43,686 nucleotides of DNA from Clostridia bacterium (GTDB taxonomy: Bacteria > Bacillota > Clostridia > Christensenellales > Aristaeellaceae): contig JAFRBK010000010.1 of assembly GCA_017404985.1 (NCBI GenBank), positions 1 through 43,686 on the forward strand. The letters are read 5' to 3'. Made by a program: the position numbers and the translations under genes. The notes beneath the pieces are model-generated. The model saw only the letters and a program-made list of their open reading frames with translations, was not told the origin of the DNA and did not search any database. Positions 40,788 through 43,686 of this stretch are shown here, piece by piece. Position 1 is the first letter of the stretch, and every line of letters starts with the position of its first letter.

Positions 40788-43427
40788 TTACTTCGCAGAG
40801 GCAATCGCAGCCTGGGCGGCAGCCAGACGAGCGATCGGAACGCGGAAGGGAGAGCAGCTCACATAGTCCAGCCCGATCTTGTGGCAGAATTCCACGGAGC
40901 TCGGATCTCCGCCGTGCTCGCCGCAGATGCCGACATGCAGCTTCCCGTTAACGGGACGGCCCAGCTTGATCGCCATCTCCATCAGCTTGCCGACGCCGGT
41001 CTGGTCCAGCTTCGCGAAGGGATCGTTTTCGAAGATCTTGGCATCGTAGTACGCGCCCAGGAACTTCCCGGCGTCGTCACGGCTGAAGCCGAAGGTCATC
41101 TGGGTCAGGTCGTTGGTGCCGAAGCAGAAGAAATCAGCTTCCTTGGCGATTTCGTCGGCCGTCAGGGCAGCCCGCGGAATCTCGATCATGGTGCCGACTT
41201 CGTATTCGATCTTCACGTCGGAGGCGGCGATTTCCGCGTCCGCGGTCTCGACCACGAAATTCTTCACGAACTTCAGTTCCTTCAGTTCGCAAACCAGCGG
41301 GATCATGATTTCAGGCTTCACGGTCCAGTCGGGATGCTTCTTCTGCACATTGATGGCGGCGCGGATCACGGCCTTGGTCTGCATCTTCGCGATTTCGGGA
41401 TAGGTCACAGCCAGGCGGCAGCCGCGGTGGCCCATCATCGGGTTGAATTCATGCAGGGACGCGATCAGGTTCTTGATGGTCTCGACACTCTTTCCCTGAG
41501 CCTTGGCCAAGGCGGCGATGTCTTCTTCTGTGGTGGGCACGAACTCATGCAGCGGCGGATCCAGGAACCGGATGCAAACCGGGCATCCTTCCAGCGCTTC
41601 ATACAGCTTCTCGAAGTCGCCCTGCTGGTACGGCAGGATCTTGTTCAGCGCCACTTCGCGCTCTTCGGCGGTATCGGAGCAGATCATCTCGCGGAAAGCG
41701 GCGATCCGTTCCGGCTCGAAGAACATGTGCTCGGTCCTGCACAGGCCGATGCCTTCGGCACCCAGCTCGCGGGCCTTCTTAGCGTCGGTGGGGGTGTCGG
41801 CGTTGGTGCGCACGCGCAGCCGGCGATACTTATCGGCCCACGCCATGATCCGTCCGAATTCGCCCGCAATCGTGGCGTCCACGGTCGGGATGATGCCGTC
41901 ATAGATCTTGCCGGTGGTGCCGTCGATGGAGATGCAGTCCCCTTCTTTATAGGTCTTGCCGGCCAGGGTGAACTGCTTGTTTTCTTCGTCCATAGCGATC
42001 TCGCCGCAGCCGGAAACGCAGCACTTGCCCATGCCGCGGGCCACAACGGCCGCGTGGCTCGTCATGCCGCCGCGCACAGTCAGGATGCCCTGCGCGCTCT
42101 TCATGCCGGTGATGTCTTCGGGAGAGGTCTCCAGCCGGACCAGCACGACCTTCTCGCCGCGCTTCGCCCATTCTTCAGCGTCTTCCGCGGTGAACACGAT
42201 CTTGCCGCAGGCCGCGCCGGGGGATGCGCCCAGGCCCTTGCCGATGGCTTCAGCCTTCTTCAGGGCGGCGGCGTCAAACTGCGGGTGCAGCAGGGTGTCC
42301 AGGTTGCGCGGATCGATCATGGCGACCGCTTCCTGTTCGGTGCGCATACCTTCGTCCACCAGGTCGCAGGCGATCTTCAGGGCCGCCTGGGCGGTCCGCT
42401 TGCCGTTGCGACACTGCAGCATGTACAGCTTGCCGTTTTCGACGGTGAATTCCATGTCCTGCATGTCGCGATAGTGCTTCTCCAGCGTGTCGCAGACCTT
42501 CACGAAGTCGGCATACGCTTCGGGGAACTGCTCTTCCATCTGGGCAATGGGCATGGGCGTACGCACGCCGGCCACTACATCTTCGCCCTGGGCGTTAACC
42601 AGGAATTCGCCCATCAGCTTGTTCTCGCCGGTGGCGGGATCACGGGTGAAGGCGACGCCGGTGCCGGAGTTGTTGTTCAGGTTGCCGAACACCATGGGCA
42701 TTACGTTGACGGCGGTGCCCCAGCTGTAGGGAATGTCGTTATCCCGGCGGTACACGTTGGCCCGCGGGTTATCCCAGGAGCGGAACACGGCCTTGATGGC
42801 GCCCATCAGCTGTTCTTTGGGGTCAGAGGGGAAATCAGAGCCGATCTTGCTCTTATATTCAGCCTTGAACTGGGCAGCCAGTTCCTTCAGGTCGTCGGCC
42901 GTCAGGTCCACGTCGAAGGTCACGCCCTTCTTGGCCTTCATTTCATCGATCAGCTGCTCGAAGTATTTCTTGCCGACTTCCATCACCACGTCGGAATACA
43001 TCTGGATGAAGCGGCGATAGCTGTCATATACGAAACGGGCAAATTTGGGATCATCGTTGCCGGCGATCATGGCGGCCACGACATCATCGTTGAGCCCCAG
43101 GTTCAGGATGGTATCCATCATGCCGGGCATGGAGGCGCGGGCACCGGAACGGACCGACACCAGCAGGGGGTTCTTCAGATCGCCGAACTTCTTGCCGTTG
43201 ATCTCTTCCATCTTGGCGATATATTCCATGATCTGGGCCTGAATTTCATCGTTGATCTGGCGTCCGTCTTCATAATACTGGGTGCAGGCTTCCGTGGAAA
43301 TCGTAAAGCCCTGCGGAACCGGCAGGCCGATATGTGTCATTTCAGCCAGGTTGGCGCCTTTTCCGCCGAGAAGTTCACGCATCGTGGCGTTACCTTCGCT
43401 GAAGAGGTACAGATACTTTTTGGACAT
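40788..43427 (-). CDS. ppdK: Pyruvate, phosphate dikinase
   Basis: Interconverts pyruvate, ATP and phosphate with PEP, AMP and PPi; in anaerobes it works in glycolysis or gluconeogenesis. The 879-residue protein has the full architecture: ATP-grasp (LGGKGANLAEMTHIGLPVP, SVRSGARASMPGMMDTILNL), the phosphohistidine domain GGMTSHAAVVARGMGKCCV, and the PEP/pyruvate TIM barrel (GIGLCRTEHMFF, GHRGCRLAVTYPEI, GTNDLTQMTFGFSRDD) ending with CGEHGGDPSSVEF. Length is normal. GGGGAGGG lies 10 bases before the ATG. It is transcribed alone from its own promoter. Confidence 0.99.
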   Translation of the reverse strand: MSKKYLYLFSEGNATMRELLGGKGANLAEMTHIGLPVPQGFTISTEACTQYYEDGRQINDEIQAQIMEYIAKMEEINGKKFGDLKNPLLVSVRSGARASMPGMMDTILNLGLNDDVVAAMIAGNDDPKFARFVYDSYRRFIQMYSDVVMEVGKKYFEQLIDEMKAKKGVTFDVDLTADDLKELAAQFKAEYKSKIGSDFPSDPKEQLMGAIKAVFRSWDNPRANVYRRDNDIPYSWGTAVNVMPMVFGNLNNNSGTGVAFTRDPATGENKLMGEFLVNAQGEDVVAGVRTPMPIAQMEEQFPEAYADFVKVCDTLEKHYRDMQDMEFTVENGKLYMLQCRNGKRTAQAALKIACDLVDEGMRTEQEAVAMIDPRNLDTLLHPQFDAAALKKAEAIGKGLGASPGAACGKIVFTAEDAEEWAKRGEKVVLVRLETSPEDITGMKSAQGILTVRGGMTSHAAVVARGMGKCCVSGCGEIAMDEENKQFTLAGKTYKEGDCISIDGTTGKIYDGIIPTVDATIAGEFGRIMAWADKYRRLRVRTNADTPTDAKKARELGAEGIGLCRTEHMFFEPERIAAFREMICSDTAEEREVALNKILPYQQGDFEKLYEALEGCPVCIRFLDPPLHEFVPTTEEDIAALAKAQGKSVETIKNLIASLHEFNPMMGHRGCRLAVTYPEIAKMQTKAVIRAAINVQKKHPDWTVKPEIMIPLVCELKELKFVKNFVVETADAEIAASDVKIEYEVGTMIEIPRAALTADEIAKEADFFCFGTNDLTQMTFGFSRDDAGKFLGAYYDAKIFENDPFAKLDQTGVGKLMEMAIKLGRPVNGKLHVGICGEHGGDPSSVEFCHKIGLDYVSCSPFRVPIARLAAAQAAIASAK

Positions 43428-43490
43428 AGATTATTAACCCTCCCCGTTTCATTTTGCGTCATCCGGAAACTCCGTCTGAGCATCACATCT

Positions 43491-43519
43491 ATTATATATA
43501 GAAGAAAAACCATTTGCAA
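43491..43519 (-). promoter_or_regulatory. Promoter of ppdK
   Basis: TTGCAA (43514-43519) and TATAAT (43491-43496) on the minus strand with a 17-base spacer, about 65 bases before the ppdK start. Confidence 0.82.
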
Positions 43520-43554
43520 GCATTTTCTTCTCCCGCAGCAATATGTAACCTGAA

Positions 43555-43686
43555 TTATTCACGGATATTCGCCACCACGAAAAAAGCCTGCTGAAGTGCT
43601 GACATTTCAGTTCGAGGCACTGAAGTCAGCAAAAGCAGACTGAACAAAGTGAAATCTGAAGCCCCAAAAGGGCAGATAACCCCCAA
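43555..43686. other. Hairpin-rich element at the right edge
   Basis: No recognised gene. Three stem-loops can be drawn in a row: GCTGAC-AT-TTCAGT with ACTGAA-GTCAGC (43598-43630, 12 pairs, 2-base bulge, 7-base loop), an imperfect CAGACT/AATCTG pair (43635-43657), and GCCC/GGGC (43661-43673). The minus strand also has an open frame from the edge to a TAA at 43555 (44 codons, containing SVPRTEMSALQQAFFVV), which could be a gene end or chance. The element continues beyond the window. Confidence 0.4.

Noticed and set aside
40881-43553. An 890-codon open frame on the plus strand
   Set aside because: It lies antisense to ppdK across nearly its whole length. The frame is open because of the GC-biased codon use of ppdK; its product has no family features.
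1-43686. Prophage, insertion sequence or defence island
   Set aside because: No integrase, transposase, restriction, toxin-antitoxin or phage structural gene is visible. The three tRNA genes and the tmRNA gene are followed by normal terminators, without integrated elements.

Overview
The window is a GC-rich, gene-dense chromosomal segment that looks like a member of the Bacillota, most likely class Clostridia. The markers are a sporulation-type sigma-H, a SpoVB/MurJ-like flippase, YabN (methylase-MazG), RicT, the c-di-AMP receptor DarA, mini-RNase III, ThyX instead of ThyA, a split GlgC/GlgD pyrophosphorylase, a tyrosine T-box leader and strong TTGACA/TATAAT promoters with GGAGG ribosome binding sites. 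This placement is inferred from gene content. No rRNA gene is present, and I cannot name the genus.

Layout. 1-416: 5' part of a minus-strand AAA-ATPase-like gene that runs off the edge. 563-3959: promoter, Tyr T-box, aminotransferase, tyrS and a YigZ-family gene, an operon read out when tRNA-Tyr is uncharged. 3965-6703 (-): trmN6, a HI0933-type flavoprotein and a TetR regulator, translationally coupled. 6762-10667 (-): glgC-glgD-glgA, a glycogen synthesis operon. 10830-11974: an ECF sigma factor with an overlapping membrane protein that may be its anti-sigma. 11996-14993 (-): mrnC-thyX-rlmB-sigH, a conserved clostridial order, with a repeat-expanded RlmB. 15104-15481 (-): tRNA-Lys and a small 2[4Fe-4S] ferredoxin. 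15577-18183 (-): darA-holB-ricT. 18320-19438: a THUMP-type rRNA methyltransferase, convergent with a lipoprotein-like L,D-transpeptidase.

20943-24310: tRNA-Leu, tmRNA and smpB (-), proA and an rRNA pseudouridine synthase (+), and tRNA-Ser. 24446-31733 (+): trkA-trkH-spoVB-like-yabN-S4 protein-ispDF, mostly with 4-base overlaps. 31699-37079 (-): an unrecognised 564-residue protein, a Dus-type tRNA dihydrouridine synthase and two secreted proteins of unknown function. 37191-37820 (-) upp is divergent from 38010-40742 (+) lgt, serine hydrolase and recX. 40788-43427 (-) is pyruvate phosphate dikinase. The last 170 bases are a hairpin-rich non-genic stretch.

Most of the window is housekeeping: translation and RNA modification, envelope lipid and wall steps, carbon storage, and K+/c-di-AMP physiology. 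No phage, insertion sequence, CRISPR array or defence island is visible. The best candidates for undescribed biology are the unknown/secreted protein cluster at 31.7-37.1 kb, the 18-residue tandem repeats in RlmB, the tyrosine T-box that places an aminotransferase under tRNA-Tyr control, and the structured element at the right end.
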